From assembly GCA_032622095.1 (NCBI GenBank), contig CP136065.1:60507094-60571093 (forward strand): 64,000 nucleotides of DNA, in the 5' to 3' direction. This stretch comes from Siphonodentalium dalli. Lineage: Eukaryota > Mollusca > Scaphopoda > Gadilida > Siphonodentaliidae. The notes beneath the pieces were generated by a model, which worked only from the letters and a program-made list of their open reading frames with translations, was not told the DNA's origin and did not search any database. Position numbers and translations under genes: made by a program. This document shows positions 1 to 16,900 of the stretch, one piece after another (position 1 is the first letter of the stretch; the number at the start of each line of letters is the position of its first letter).

Positions 1-32
1 ACAGTGATGATGATGATGCTGATGGCGATATA

Positions 33-3000
33 ATGATGATTACGATGTTATATTATGACGGTGATGATGATGCTGATGGCGATATAATGATGATTATGAT
101 GTTATATTATGACGGTGATGATGATGCTGATGGCGATATAATGATGATAACGATGTTATATTATGACAGTGATGATGATGATGCTGATGGCGATATAATG
201 ATGATAACGATGTTATATTATGACAGTGATGATGATGCTGATGGCGATATAATGATGATAACGATGTTATATTATGACGGTGATGATGATGATGCTGATG
301 GCGATATAATGATGATAACGATGTTATATTATGACAGTGATGATGATGCTGATGGCGATATAATGATGATAACGATGTTATATTATGACGGTGATGATGA
401 TGATGCTGATGGCGATATAATGATGACTATGATGTTATATTATGACGGAGATAATGATGATGCTGATGGCGATATAATGATGATTATGATGTTATATTAT
501 GACGGTGATGATGATGCTGATGGCGATATAATGATGATAACGATGTTATATTATGACGGTGATGATGATGATGCTGATGGCGATATAATGATGATAACGA
601 TGTTATATTATGACAGTGATGATGATGCTGATGGCGATATAATGATGATTATGATGTTATATTATGACGGTGATGATGATGATGCTGATGGCGATATAAT
701 GATGATTATGATGTTATATTATGACGGTGATGATGATGCTGATGGCGATATAATGATGATAACGATGTTATATTATGACAGTGATGATGATGATGCTGAT
801 GGCGATATAATGATGATAACGATGTTATATTATGACGGTGATGATGATGCTGATGGCGATATAATGATGATAACGATGTTATATTATGACAGTGATGATG
901 ATGATGCTGATGGCGATATAATGATGATAACGATGTTATATTATGACAGTGATGATGATGCTGATGGCGATATAATGATGATAACGATGTTATATTATGA
1001 CAGTGATGATGATGATGCTGATGGCGATATAATGATGATAACGATGTTATATTATGACAGTGATGATGATGATGCTGATGGCGATATAATGATGATAACG
1101 ATGTTATATTATGACGGTGATGATGATGCTGATGGCGATATAATGATGATAACGATGTTATATTATGACAGTGATGATGATGATGCTGATGGCGATATAA
1201 TGATGATAACGATGTTATATTATGACGGTGATGATGATGCTGATGGCGATATAATGATGATAACGATGTTATATTATGACAGTGATGATGATGCTGATGG
1301 CGATATAATGATGATAACGATGTTATATTATGACGGAGATGATGATGATGATGGTGGCGATATAATGATGATAACGATGTTATATTATGACGGTGATGAT
1401 GATGCTGATGGCGATATAATGATGACTATGATGTTATATTATGACGGAGATGATGATGCTGATGGCGATATAATGATGATAACGATGTTATATTATGACG
1501 GTGATGATGATGATGCTGATGGCGATATAATGATGATAACGATGTTATATTATGACGGTGATGATGATGATGATGGTGGCGATATAATGATGACTATGAT
1601 GTTATATTATGACGGAGATAATGATGATGCTGATGGCGATATAATGATGATTATGATGTTATATTATGACGGTGATGATGATGATGCTGATGGCGATATA
1701 ATGATGATTATGATGTTATATTATGACGGTGATGATGATGCTGATGGCGATATAATGATGATTATGATGTTATATTATGACGGTGATGAAGATGATGCTG
1801 ATGGCGATATAATGTTGATAACGATGTTATATTATGACGGTGATGATGATGCTGATGGCGATATAATGATGATAACGATGTTATATTATGACGGTGATGA
1901 TGATGCTGATGGCGATATAATGATGATAACGATGTTATATTATGACGGTGATGATGATGATGCTGATGGCGATATAATGATGATAACGATGTTATATTAT
2001 GACGGTGATGATGATGATGCTGATGGCGATATAATGATGATTATGATGTTATATTATGACGGTGATGATGATGCTGATGGCGATATAATGATGATAACGA
2101 TGTTATATTATGACGGTGATGATGATGCTGATGGCGATATAATGATGATAACGATGTTATATTATGACAGTGATGATGATGATGCTGATGGCGATATAAT
2201 GATGATAACGATGTTATATTATGACGGTGATGATGATGCTGATGGCGATATAATGATGATAACGATGTTATATTATGACAGTGATGATGATGCTGATGGC
2301 GATATAATGATGATAACGATGTTATATTATGACGGAGATGATGATGATGATGGTGGCGATATAATGATGATAACGATGTTATATTATGACGGTGATGATG
2401 ATGCTGATGGCGATATAATGATGACTATGATGTTATATTATGACGGAGATGATGATGCTGATGGCGATATAATGATGATAACGATGTTATATTATGACGG
2501 TGATGATGATGATGCTGATGGCGATATAATGATGATAACGATGTTATATTATGACGGTGATGATGATGCTGATGGCGATATAATGATGATAACGATGTTA
2601 TATTATGACGGTGATGATGATGATGCTGATGGCGATATAATGCTGATAACGATGTTATATTATGACGGTGATGATGATGATGATGGCGATATAATGATGA
2701 TTATGATGTTATATTATGACAGTGATGATGATGATGCTGATGGCGATATAATGATGATAACGATGTTATATTATGACAGTGATGATGATGCTGATGGCGA
2801 TATAATGATGATAACGATGTTATATTATGACGGTGATGATGATGATGATGGTGGCGATATAATGATGATAACGATGTTATATTATGACGGTGATGATGAT
2901 GCTGATGGCGATATAATGATGACTATGATGTTATATTATGACGGAGATGATGATGCTGATGGCGATATAATGATGATAACGATGTTATATTATGACGGTG

Positions 3001-6000
3001 ATGATGATGATGCTGATGGCGATATAATGATGATAACGATGTTATATTATGACGGTGATGATGATGATGCTGATGGCGATATAATGATGATAACGATGTT
3101 ATATTATGACGGTGATGATGATGATGCTGATGGCGATATAATGATGATAACGATGTTATATTATGACGGTGATGATGATGATGCTGATGGCGATATAATG
3201 ATGATTATGATGTTATATTATGACAGTGATGATGATGCTGATGGCGATATAATGATGATAACGATGTTATATTATGACGGTGATGATGATGATGCTGATG
3301 GCGATATAATGATGATAACGATGTTATATTATGACGGTGATGATGATGATGCTGATGGCGATATAATGATGATAACGATGTTATATTATGACGGTGATGA
3401 TGATGATGCTGATGGCGATATAATGATGATTATGATGTTATATTATGACAGTGATGATGATGCTGATGGCGATATAATGATGATAACGATGTTATATTAT
3501 GACGGTGATGATGATGATGCTGATGGCGATATAATGATGATAACGATGTTATATTATGACGGTGATGATGATGATGCTGATGGCGATATAATGATGATAA
3601 CGATGTTATATTATGACAGTGAAGATGATGATGCTGATGGCGATATAATGATGACTATGATGTTATATTATGACGGAGATGATGATGCTGATGGCGATAT
3701 AATGATGATAACGATGTTATATTATGACGGTGATGATGATGATGCTGATGGCGATATAATGATGATAACGATGTTATATTATGACGGTGATGATGATGAT
3801 GCTGATGGCGATATAATGATGATAACGATGTTATATTATGACGGTGATGATGATGATGCTGATGGCGATATAATGATGATAACGATGTTATATTATGACG
3901 GTGATGATGATGATGCTGATGGCGATATAATGATGATAACGATGTTATATTATGACGGTGATGATGATGATGCTGATGGCGATATAATGATGATTATGAT
4001 GTTATATTATGACAGTGATGATGATGCTGATGGCGATATAATGATGATAACGATGTTATATTATGACGGTGATGATGATGATGCTGATGGCGATATAATG
4101 ATGATAACGATGTTATATTATGACGGTGATGATGATGATGCTGATGGCGATATAATGATGATAACGATGTTATATTATGACAGTGAAGATGATGATGCTG
4201 ATGGCGATATAATGATGATAACGATGTTATATTATGACGGAGATGATGATGCTGATGGCGATATAATGATGATAACGATGTTATATTATGACGGTGATGA
4301 TGATGATGCTGATGGCGATATAATGATGATTATGATGTTATATTATGACGGTGATGATGATGCTGATGGCGATATAATGATGATAACGATGTTATATTAT
4401 GACGGTGATGATGATGATGCTGATGGCGATATAATGATGATAACGATGTTATATTATGACGGTGATGATGATGATGCTGATGGCGATATAATGATGATAA
4501 CGATGTTATATTATGACGGTGATGATGATGCTGATGGCGATATAATGATGATTATGATGTTATATTATGACGGAGATGATGATGCTGATGGCGATATAAT
4601 GATGATTATGATGTTATATTATGACGGAGATGATGATGCTGATGGCGATATAATGATGATTATGATGTTATATTATGACGGTGATGATGATGCTGATGGC
4701 GATATAATGATGATTATGATGTTATATTATGACGGTGATGATGATGCTGATGGCGATATAATGATGATAACGATGTTATATTATGACGGTGATGATGATG
4801 ATGCTGATGGCGATATAATGATGATAACGATGTTATATTATGACGGTGATGATGATGATGCTGATGGCGATATAATGATGATAACGATGTTATATTATGA
4901 CAGTGATGATGATGATGCTGATGGCGATATAATGATGATAACGATGTTATATTATGACAGTGATGATGATGATGCTGATGGCGATATAATGATGATAACG
5001 ATGTTATATTATGACAGTGATGATGATGCTGATGGCGATATAATGATGATAACGATGTTATATTATGACGGTGATGATGATGATGCTGATGGCGATATAA
5101 TGATGATTATGATGATATATTATGATGGTGATGATGATGATGATGATGGCGATATAATGATGATAACGATGTTATATTATGACGGTGATGATGATGCTGA
5201 TGGCGATATAATGATGATTATGATGTTATATTATGACGGAGATGATGATGCTGATGGCGATATAATGATGATTATGATGTTATATTATGACGGTGATGAT
5301 GATGCTGATGGCGATATAATGATGATAACGATGTTATATTATGACGGTGATGATGATGATGCTGATGGCGATATAATGATGATAACGATGTTATATTATG
5401 ACAGTGATGATGATGATGCTGATGGCGATATAATGATGATAACGATGTTATATTATGACGGTGATGATGATGATGCTGATGGCGATATAATGATGATAAC
5501 GATGTTATATTATGACGGTGATGCTGATGATGCTGATGGCGATATAATGATGATAACGATGTTATATTATGACAGTGATGATGATGATGCTGATGGCGAT
5601 ATAATGATGATAACGATGTTATATTATGACAGTGATGATGATGCTGATGGCGATATAATGATGATAACGATGTTATATTATGACGGTGATGATGATGATG
5701 CTGATGGCGATATAATGATGATTATGATGATATATTATGATGGTGATGATGATGATGATGATGGCGATATAATGATGATAACGATGTTATATTATGACGG
5801 TGATGATGATGCTGATGGCGATATAATGATGATTATGATGTTATATTATGACGGTGATGATGATGCTGATGGCGATATAATGATGATAACGATGTTATAT
5901 TATGACGGTGATGATGATGCTGATGGCGATATAATGATGATTATGATGTTATATTATGACGGTGATGATGATGCTGATGGCGATATAATGATGATAACGA

Positions 6001-8549
6001 TGTTATATTATGACAGTGATGATGATGATGCTGAGGGCGATATAATGATGATAACGATGTTATATTATGACGGTGATGATGATGATGCTGATGGCGATAT
6101 AATGATGATTATGATGTTATATTATGACAGTGATGATGATGCTGATGGCGATATAATGATGATAACGATGTTATATTATGACAGTGATGATGATGCTGAT
6201 GGCGATATAATGATGATAACGATGTTATATTATGACAGTGATGATGATGCTGATGGCGATATAATGATGATAACGATGTTACATTATGACGGTGATGATG
6301 ATGATGCTGATGGCGATATAATGATGATAACGATGTTATATTATGACGGTGATGATGATGCTGATGGCGATATAATGATGATTATGATGTTATATTATGA
6401 CGGAGGTGATGATGATGCTGATGGCGATATAATGATGATAACGATGTTATATTATGACGGTGATGATGATGCTGATGGCGATATAATGATGATAACGATG
6501 TTATATTATGACGGTGATGATGATGCTGATGGCGATATAATGATGATTATGATGTTATATTATGACGGTGATGATGATGCTGATGGCGATATAATGATGA
6601 TTATGATGTTATATTATGACGGAGATGATGATGATGCTGATGGCGATATAATGATGATAACGATGTTATATTATGACAGTGATGATGATGCTGATGGCGA
6701 TATAATGATGATAACGATGTTATATTATGACAGTGATGATGATGATGATGGCGATATAATGATGATAACGATGTTATATTATGACGGTGATGATGATGCT
6801 GATGGCGATATAATGATGATTATGATGTTATATTATGACGGTGATGATGATGATGCTGATGGCGATATAATGATGATAACGATGTTATATTATGACGGAG
6901 ATGATGATGATGCTGATGGCGATATAATGATGATTATGATGTTATATTATGACGGTGATGATGATGCTGATGGCGATATAATGATGATTATGATGTTATA
7001 TTATGACGGAGATGATGATGCTGATGGCGATATAATGATGATAACGATGTTATATTATGACGGTGATGATGATGATGCTGATGGCGATATAATGATGATT
7101 ATGATGTTATATTATGACGGTGATGATGATGCTGATGGCGATATAATGATGATTATGATGTTATATTATGACGGATATGATGATGCTGATGGCGATATAA
7201 TGATGATAACGATGTTATATTATGACGGAGATGATGATGATGATGGCGATATAATGATGATTACGATGTTATATTATGACGGTGATGATGATGCTGATGG
7301 CGATATAATGATGATTACGATGTTATATTATGACGGTGATGATGATGATGATGGCGATATAATGATGATAACGATGTTATATTATGACAGTGATGATGAT
7401 GCTGATGGCGATATAATGATGATTACGATGCTATATTATGACGGAGATGATGATGATGATGGCGATATAATGATGATTACGATGCTATATTATGACGGTG
7501 ATGATGATGATGATGATGGCGATATAATGATGATTATGATGTTATATTATGACGGTGATGATGATGATGCTGATGGCGATATAATGATGATTACGATGTT
7601 ATATTATGACGGTGATGATGATGATGATGCTGATGGCGATATAATGATGATTACGATGTTATATTATGACGGTGATGATGATGATGCTGATGGCGATATA
7701 ATGATGATTATGATGTTATATTATGACGGTGATGATGATGATGGCGATATAATGATGATTATGATGTTATATTATGACGGTGATGATGATGATGCTGATG
7801 GCGATATAATGATGATTACGATGTTATATTATGACGGTGATGATGATGATGCTGATGTCGATATAATGATGATTATGATGTTATATTATGACGGTGATGA
7901 TGATGCTGATGGCGATATAATGATGATTATGATGTTATATTATGACGGTGATGATGATGCTGATGGCGATATAATGATGATTACGATGTTATATTATGAT
8001 GGTGATGATGATGATGCTGATGTCGATATAATGATGATTATGATGTTATATTATGACGGTGATGATGATGCTGATGGCGATATAATGATGATTACGATGT
8101 TATATTATGACGGAGATGATGATGATGATGGCGATATAATGATGATTATGATGTTATATTATGACGGAGATGATGATGCTGATGGCGATATAATGATGAT
8201 TATGATGTTATATTATGACGGTGATGATGATGCTGATGGCGATATAATGATGATTATGATGTTAAATTATGACGGTGATGATGATGCTGACGGCGATATA
8301 ATGATGATTACGATGCTATATTATGACGGTGATGATGATGATGCTGATGGCGATATAATGATGATTACGATGGTATATTATGACAGTGATGATGATGCTG
8401 ACGGCGATATAATGATGATTATGATGTTATATTATGACGGTGATGATGATGATGCTGATGGCGATATAATGATGATTATGATGTTATATTATGACAGTGA
8501 TGATGATGCTGATGGCGATATAATGATGATGATGCTGATGGCGATATAA
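33..8549 (+). other. Longest array ORF, 2,838 codons, probably not a gene
   Basis: This continuous forward reading frame lies wholly within the minisatellite. It is made only of 17-20-residue repeats alternating a hydrophobic part (MMITMLYY) with an acidic part (DGDDDADGD). It ends when a truncated 26-bp unit at 8,517-8,542 shifts the frame. The next ORF starts at the ATG that overlaps the stop (TAATG). There is no signal peptide, no unique N terminus and no domain. If translated it would be an extremely Asp-rich, Met-rich polypeptide. Asp-rich repeat proteins are known in mollusc shells, but nothing here links it to them. I treat it as a by-product of the repeat unit. Confidence 0.3.
8517..8542 (+). 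repeat. Truncated 26-bp array unit (frame-shift junction type a)
   Basis: Here the unit jumps from the ATG run after ATA straight into the GAT-GCT-GAT-GGC end, leaving 26 bp. This moves the repeat frame by 26 mod 3 = 2. The frame then reads LMAI and stops at TAA, and ATG restarts one base later. The same junction ends the open frames at 8,549, 8,794, 10,971, 11,600, 15,690, 19,711 and 20,490. A 20-bp version ends those at 14,581 and 18,725. A 44-bp version ends those at 23,366 and 25,609. Confidence 0.9.
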
Positions 8550-9032
8550 TGATGATAACGATGTTATATTATGACGGTGATGATGATGATGCTGACGGCG
8601 ATATAATGATGATAACGATGTTATATTATGACGGTGATGATGATGATGACGGCGATATAATGATGATTATGATGTTATATTATGACAGTGATGATGATGC
8701 TGATGGCGATATAATGATGATTATGATGTTATATTATGACGGTGATGATGATGCTGATGGCGATATAATGATGATGATGCTGATGGCGATATAATGATGA
8801 TAACGATGTTATATTATGACGGTGATGATGATGATGCTGACGGCGATATAATGATGATAACGATGTTATATTATGACGGTGATGATGATGATGACGGCGA
8901 TATAATGATGATTATGATGTTATATTATGACAGTGATGATGATGCTGATGGCGATATAATGATGATTATGATGTTATATTATGACGGTGATGATGATGCT
9001 GATGGCGATATAATGATGATAATGATGTTATA
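8543..9032 (+). repeat. 245-bp tandem duplication inside the array
   Basis: The block starting at the ATG near 8,549 is repeated from 8,794, including a DDDDD unit, a DS unit and the truncated junction. The two copies encode the same unit order, so this is a recent tandem duplication of about four and a half units. Confidence 0.85.
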
Positions 9033-10970
9033 TTATGACGGTGATGATGATGATGATGGCGATATAATGATGATTATGATGTTATATTATGACGGTGATG
9101 ATGATGATGCTGATGGCGATATAATGATGATTATGATGTTATATTATGACGGTGATGATGATGCTGATGGCGATATAATGATGATTATGATGTTATATTA
9201 TGACGGTGATGATGATGCTGATGGCGATATAATGATGATTATGATGTTATATTATGACGGTGATGATGATGATGCTGATGGCGATATAATGATGATAACG
9301 ATGTTATATTATGACGGAGATGATGATGCTGATGGCGATATAATGATGATTTCGATGTTATATTATGACGGTGATGATGATGATGCTGATGTCGATATAA
9401 TGATGATTATGATATTATATTATGACGGTGATGATGATGATGATGGCGATATAATGATGATTATGATGTTATATTATGACGGTGATGATGATGCTGATGG
9501 CGATATAATGATGATTACGATGCTATATTATGACGGAGATGATGATGATGATGGCGATATAATGATGATAACGATGTTATATTATGACGGTAATGATGAT
9601 GCTGATGGCGATATAATGATGATTATGATGTTATATTATGACGGTGATGATGATGCTGATGGCGATATAATGATGATTATGATGTTATATTATGACGGTG
9701 ATGATGATGATGCTGAGGGCGATATAATGATGATAACGATGTTATATTATGACGGTGATGATGATGCTGATGGCGATATAATGATGATTATGATGTTATA
9801 TTATGACGGTGATGATGATGCTGATGGCGATATAATGATGATTATGATGTTATATTATGACGGAGATGATGATGATGCTGATGGCGATATAATGATGATT
9901 ACGATGTTATATTATGACGGAGATGATGATGATGCTGATGGCGATATAATGATGATAACGATGTTATATTATGACGGTGATGATGATGCTGATGGCGATA
10001 TAATGATGATTATGATGTTATATTATGACGGTGATGATGATGCTGATGGCGATATAATGATGATTATGATGTTATATTATGACGGAGATGATGATGATGC
10101 TGATGGCGATATAATGATGATTATGATGTTATATTATGACGGTGATGATGATGCTGATGGCGATATAATGATGATAACGATGTTATATTATGACGGTGAT
10201 GATGATGCTGATGGCGATATAATGATGATTATGATGTTATATTATGACGGTGATGATGATGCTGATGGCGATATAATGATGATAATGATGTTATATTATG
10301 ACGGTGATGATGATGATGCTGATGGCGATATAATGATGATAACGATGTTATATTATGACGGTGATGATGATGATGCTGATGGCGAAATAATGATGATTAT
10401 GATGTTATATTATGACGGTGATGATGATGATGCTGATGGCGATATAATGATGATTACGATGTTATATTATGACGGTGATGATGATGATGCTGATGGCGAT
10501 ATAATGATGATTACGATGTTATATTATGACGGTGATGATGATGTTGACGGCGATATAATGATGATTATGATGTTATATTATGACGGTGATGATGATGATG
10601 CTGATGGCGATATAATGATGATTATGATGTTATATTATGACGGTGATGATGATGATGCTGATGGCGATATAATGATGATTATGATGTTATATTATGACGG
10701 TGATGATGATGCTGATGGCGATATAATGATGATGATTTCGATGTTATATTATGACAGTGATGATGATGCTGATGGCGATATAATGATGATTATGATGTTA
10801 TATTATGACGGTGATGATGATGCTGATGGCGATATAATGATGATTATGATGTTATATTATGACAGTGATGATGATGCTGATGGCAATATAATGATGATTA
10901 TGATGTTATATTATGACAGTGATGATGATGCTGATGGCGATATAATGATGATGATGCTGATGGCGATATA

Positions 10971-13900
10971 ATGATGATAACGATGTTATATTATGACGGT
11001 GATGATGATGATGCTGATGGCGATATAATGATGATTATGATGTTATATTATGACGGTGATGATGATGATGCTGATGGCGATATAATGATGATTATGATGT
11101 TATATTATGACGGAGATGATGATGCTGATGGCGATATAATGATGATTACGATGTTATATTATGACGGTGATGATGGTGATATAATGATGATGATTATGAT
11201 GTTATATTATGACGGTGATGATGATGATGCTGATGGCGATATAATGATGATTATGATGTTATATTATGACGGTGATGATGATGATGCTGATGGCGATATA
11301 ATGATGATTATGATGTTATATTATGACGGTGATGATGATGCTGATGGCGATATAATGATGATGATTTCGATGTTATATTATGACAGTGATGATGATGCTG
11401 ATGGCGATATAATGATGATTATGATGTTATATTATGACGGTGATGATGATGCTGATGGCGATATAATGATGATTATGATGTTATATTATGACAGTGATGA
11501 TGATGCTGATGGCGATATAATGATGATTATGATGTTATATTATGACAGTGATGATGATGCTGATGGCGATATAATGATGATGATGCTGATGGCGATATAA
11601 TGATGATTACGATGTTATATTATGACGGTGATGATGATGCTGACGGCGATATAATGATGATTATGATGTTATATTATGACGGTGATGATGATGATGCTGA
11701 TGGCGATATAATGATGATTATGATGTTATATTATGACGGTGATGATGATGATGCTGATGGCGATATAATGATGATTATGATGTTATATTATGACGGAGAT
11801 GATGATGCTGATGGCGATATAATGATGATTATGATGTTATATTATGACAGTGATGATGATGCTGATGGCGATATAATGATGATTATGATGTTATATTATG
11901 ACGGGGATGATGATGCTGATGGCGATATAATGATGATTATGATGTTATATTATGACGGAGATGATGATGCTGATGGCGATATAATGATGATTATGATGTT
12001 ATATTATGACGGTGATGATGATGATGCTGATGGCGATATAATGATGATTACGATGCTATATTATGACGGAGATGATGATGATGCTGATGGCGATATAATG
12101 ATGATTATGATGTTATATTATGACGGAGATGATGATGCTGATGGCGATATAATGATGATAACGATGTTATATTATGACGGAGATGATGATGCTGATGGCG
12201 ATATAATGATGATTATGATGTTATATTATGACGGAGATGATGATGCTGATGGCGATATAATGATGATTATGACGTTATATTATGACGGTGATGATGATGC
12301 TGATGGCGATATAATGATGATTATGATGTTATATTATGACGGTGATGATGATGATGCTGATGGCGATATAATGGTGATTATGATGTTATATTATGACGGT
12401 GATGATGATGATGCTGATGGCGATATAATGATGATTATGATGTTATATTATGACGGTGATGATGATGATGCTGATGGCGATATAATGATGATTATGATGT
12501 TATATTATGACGGTGATGATGATGATGCTGATGGCGATATAATGATGATTATGATGTTATATTATGACGGTGATGATGATGATGCTGATGGCGATATAAT
12601 GATGATTATGATGTTATATTATGACGGAGATGATGATGCTGATGGCGATATAATGATGATTATGATGTTATATTATGACGGTGATGATGATGATGCTGAT
12701 GGCGATATAATGATGATTACGATGCTATATTATGAAGGAGATGATGATGCTGATGGCGATATAATGATGATTATGATGTTATATTATGACGGTGATGATG
12801 ATGATGCTGATGGCGATATAATGATGATTATGATGTTATATTATGACGGAGATGATGATGCTGATGGCGATATAATGATGATTATGATGTTATATTATGA
12901 CGGTGATGATGATGATGCTGATGGCGATATAATGATGATTATGATGTTATATTATGACGGTGATGATGATGCTGATGGCGATATAATGATGATTATGATG
13001 TTATATTATGACGGTGATGATGATGCTGATGGCGATATAATGATGATGATTTCGATGTTATATTATGACAGTGATGATGATGCTGATGGCGATATAATGA
13101 TGATTATGATGTTATATTATGACGGTGATGATGATGCTGATGGCGATATAATGATGATTATGATGTTATATTATGACAGTGATGATGATGCTGATGGCGA
13201 TATAATGATGATTATGATGTTATATTATGACAGTGATGATGATGCTGATGGCGATATAATGATGATTATGATGTTATATTATGACGGTGATGATGGTGCT
13301 GATGGCGATATAATGATGATGATTTCGATGTTATATTATGACGGTGATGATGATGCTGATGGCGATATAATGATGATTATGATGTTATATTATGATGGTG
13401 ATGATGATGCTGAAGGCGATATAATGATGATTATGATGTTATATTATGACGGTGATGATGATGCTGATGGCGATATAATGATGATTTCGATGTTATATTA
13501 TGACAGTGATGATGATGCTGATGGCAATATAATGATGATTATGATGTTATATTATGACGGAGATGATGATGCTGATGGCGATATAATGATGATTATGATG
13601 TTATATTATGACGGAGATGATGATGCTGATGGCGATATAATGATGATTATGATGTTATATTATGACGGAGATGATGATGCTGATGGCGATATAATGATGA
13701 TAACGATGTTATATTATGACGGTGATGATGATGGTGATGGCGATATAATGATGATTACGATGCTATATTATGACGGAGATGATGATGCTGATGGCGATAT
13801 AATGATGATTATGATGTTATATTATGACGGTGATGATGATGCTGATGGCGATATAATGATGATTATGATGTTATATTATGACGGAGATGATGATGCTGAT

Positions 13901-16900
13901 GGCGATATAATGATGATAACGATGTTATATTATGACGGAGATGATGATGCTGATGGCGATATAATGATGATTATGATGTTACATTATGACGGTGATGATG
14001 ATGCTGATGGCGATATAATGATGATTATGATGTTATATTATGACGGAGATGATGATGCTGATGGCGATATAATGATGATTATGATGTTATATTATGACGG
14101 AGATGATGATGCTGATGGCGATATAATGATGATTATGATGTTATATTATGACGGTGATGATGATGCTGATGGCGATATAATGATGATGATTACGATGTTA
14201 TATTATGACGGTGATGATGATGATGCTGATGGCGATATAATGATGATTATGATGTTATATTATGACGGTGATGATGATGCTGATGGCGATATAATGATGA
14301 TTATGATGTTATATTATGACGGAGATGATGATGCTGATGGCGATATAATGATGATTATGATGTTATATTATGACAGTGATGATGATGCTGATGGCGATAT
14401 AATGATGATTATGATGTTATATTATGACGGTGATGATGATGCTGATGGCGATATAATGATGATTACGATGTTATATTATGACGGAGATGATGATGATGGC
14501 GATATAATGATGATTATGATGTTATATTATGACGGTGATGATGATGCTGATGGCGATATAATGATGCTGATGGCGATATAATGATGATTATGATGTTATA
14601 TTATGACGGAGATGATGATGCTGATGGCGATATAATGATGATTACGATGTTATATTATGACGGTGATGATGCTGATGGCGATATAATGATGATTATGATG
14701 TTATATTATGACAGTGATGATGATGCTGATGGCGATATAATGATGATTATGATGTTATATTATGACGGTGATGATGATGATGCTGATGGCGATATAATGA
14801 TGATTATGATGTTATATTATGACGGTGATGATGATGCTGATGGCGATATAATGATGATTATGATGTTATATTATGACAGTGATGATGATGCTGATGGCGA
14901 TATAATGATGATTACGATGCTATATTATGACGGAGATGATGATGCTGATGGCGATATAATGATGATTATGATGTTATATTATGACGGTGATGATGCTGAT
15001 GGCGATATAATGATGATTATGATGTTATATTATGACAGTGATGATGATGCTGATGGCGATATAATGATGATTATGATGTTATATTATGACAGTGATGATG
15101 ATGCTGATGGCGATATAATGATGATTATGATGTTATATTATGACGGTGATGATGATGATGCTGATGGCGATATAATGATGATTATGATGTTATATTATGA
15201 CGGAGATGATGATGCTGATGGCGATATAATGATGATTACGATGTTATATTATGACGGTGATGATGGTGATATAATGATGATGATTATGATGTTATATTAT
15301 GACGGTGATGATGATGATGCTGATGGCGATATAATGATGATTATGATGTTATATTATGACGGTGATGATGATGATGCTGATGGCGATATAATGATGATTA
15401 TGATGTTATATTATGACGGTGATGATGATGCTGATGGCGATATAATGATGATGATTTCGATGTTATATTATGACAGTGATGATGATGCTGATGGCGATAT
15501 AATGATGATTATGATGTTATATTATGACGGTGATGATGATGCTGATGGCGATATAATGATGATTATGATGTTATATTATGACAGTGATGATGATGCTGAT
15601 GGCGATATAATGATGATTATGATGTTATATTATGACAGTGATGATGATGCTGATGGCGATATAATGATGATGATGCTGATGGCGATATAATGATGATTAC
15701 GATGTTATATTATGACGGTGATGATGATGATGCTGATGGCGATATAATGATGATTATGATGTTATATTATGACGGTGATGATGATGATGCTGATGGCGAT
15801 ATAATGATGATTATGATGTTATATTATGACGGAGATGATGATGCTGATGGCGATATAATGATGATTATGATGTTATATTATGACAGTGATGATGATGCTG
15901 ATGGCGCTATAATGATGATTATGATGTTATATTATGACGGGGATGATGATGCTGATGGCGATATAATGATGATTATGATGTTATATTATGACGGAGATGA
16001 TGATGCTGATGGCGATATAATGATGATTATGATGTTATATTATGACGGTGATGATGATGATGCTGATGGGGATATAATGATGATTACGATGCTATATTAT
16101 GACGGAGATGATGATGATGCTGATGGCGATATAATGATGATTATGATGTTATATTATGACGGAGATGATGATGCTGATGGCGATATAATGATGATAACGA
16201 TGTTATATTATGACGGAGATGATGATGCTGATGGCGATATAATGATGATTATGATGTTATATTATGACGGAGATGATGATGCTGATGGCGATATAATGAT
16301 GATTATGATGTTATATTATGACGGTGATGATGATGCTGATGGCGATATAATGATGATTATGATGTTATATTATGACGGTGATGATGATGATGCTGATGGC
16401 GATATAATGGTGATTATGATGTTATATTATGACGGTGATGATGATGATGCTGATGACGATATAATGATGATTATGATGTTATATTATGACGGTGATGATG
16501 ATGATGCTGATGGCGATATAATGATGATTATGATGTTATATTATGACGGTGATGATGATGATGCTGATGGCGATATAATGATGATTATGATGTTATATTA
16601 TGACGGTGATGATGATGATGCTGATGGCGATATAATGATGATTATGATGTTATATAATGACGGTGATGATGATGCTGATGGCGATATAATGATGATTATG
16701 ATGTTATATTATGACGGTGATGATGATGCTGATGGCGATATAATGATGATTATGATGTTATATTATGACGGTGATGATGATGCTGATGGCGATATAATGA
16801 TGATTATGATGTTATATTATGACGGTGATGATGATGATGCTGATGGCGATATAATGATGATTACGATGCTATATTATGAAGGAGATGATGATGCTGATGG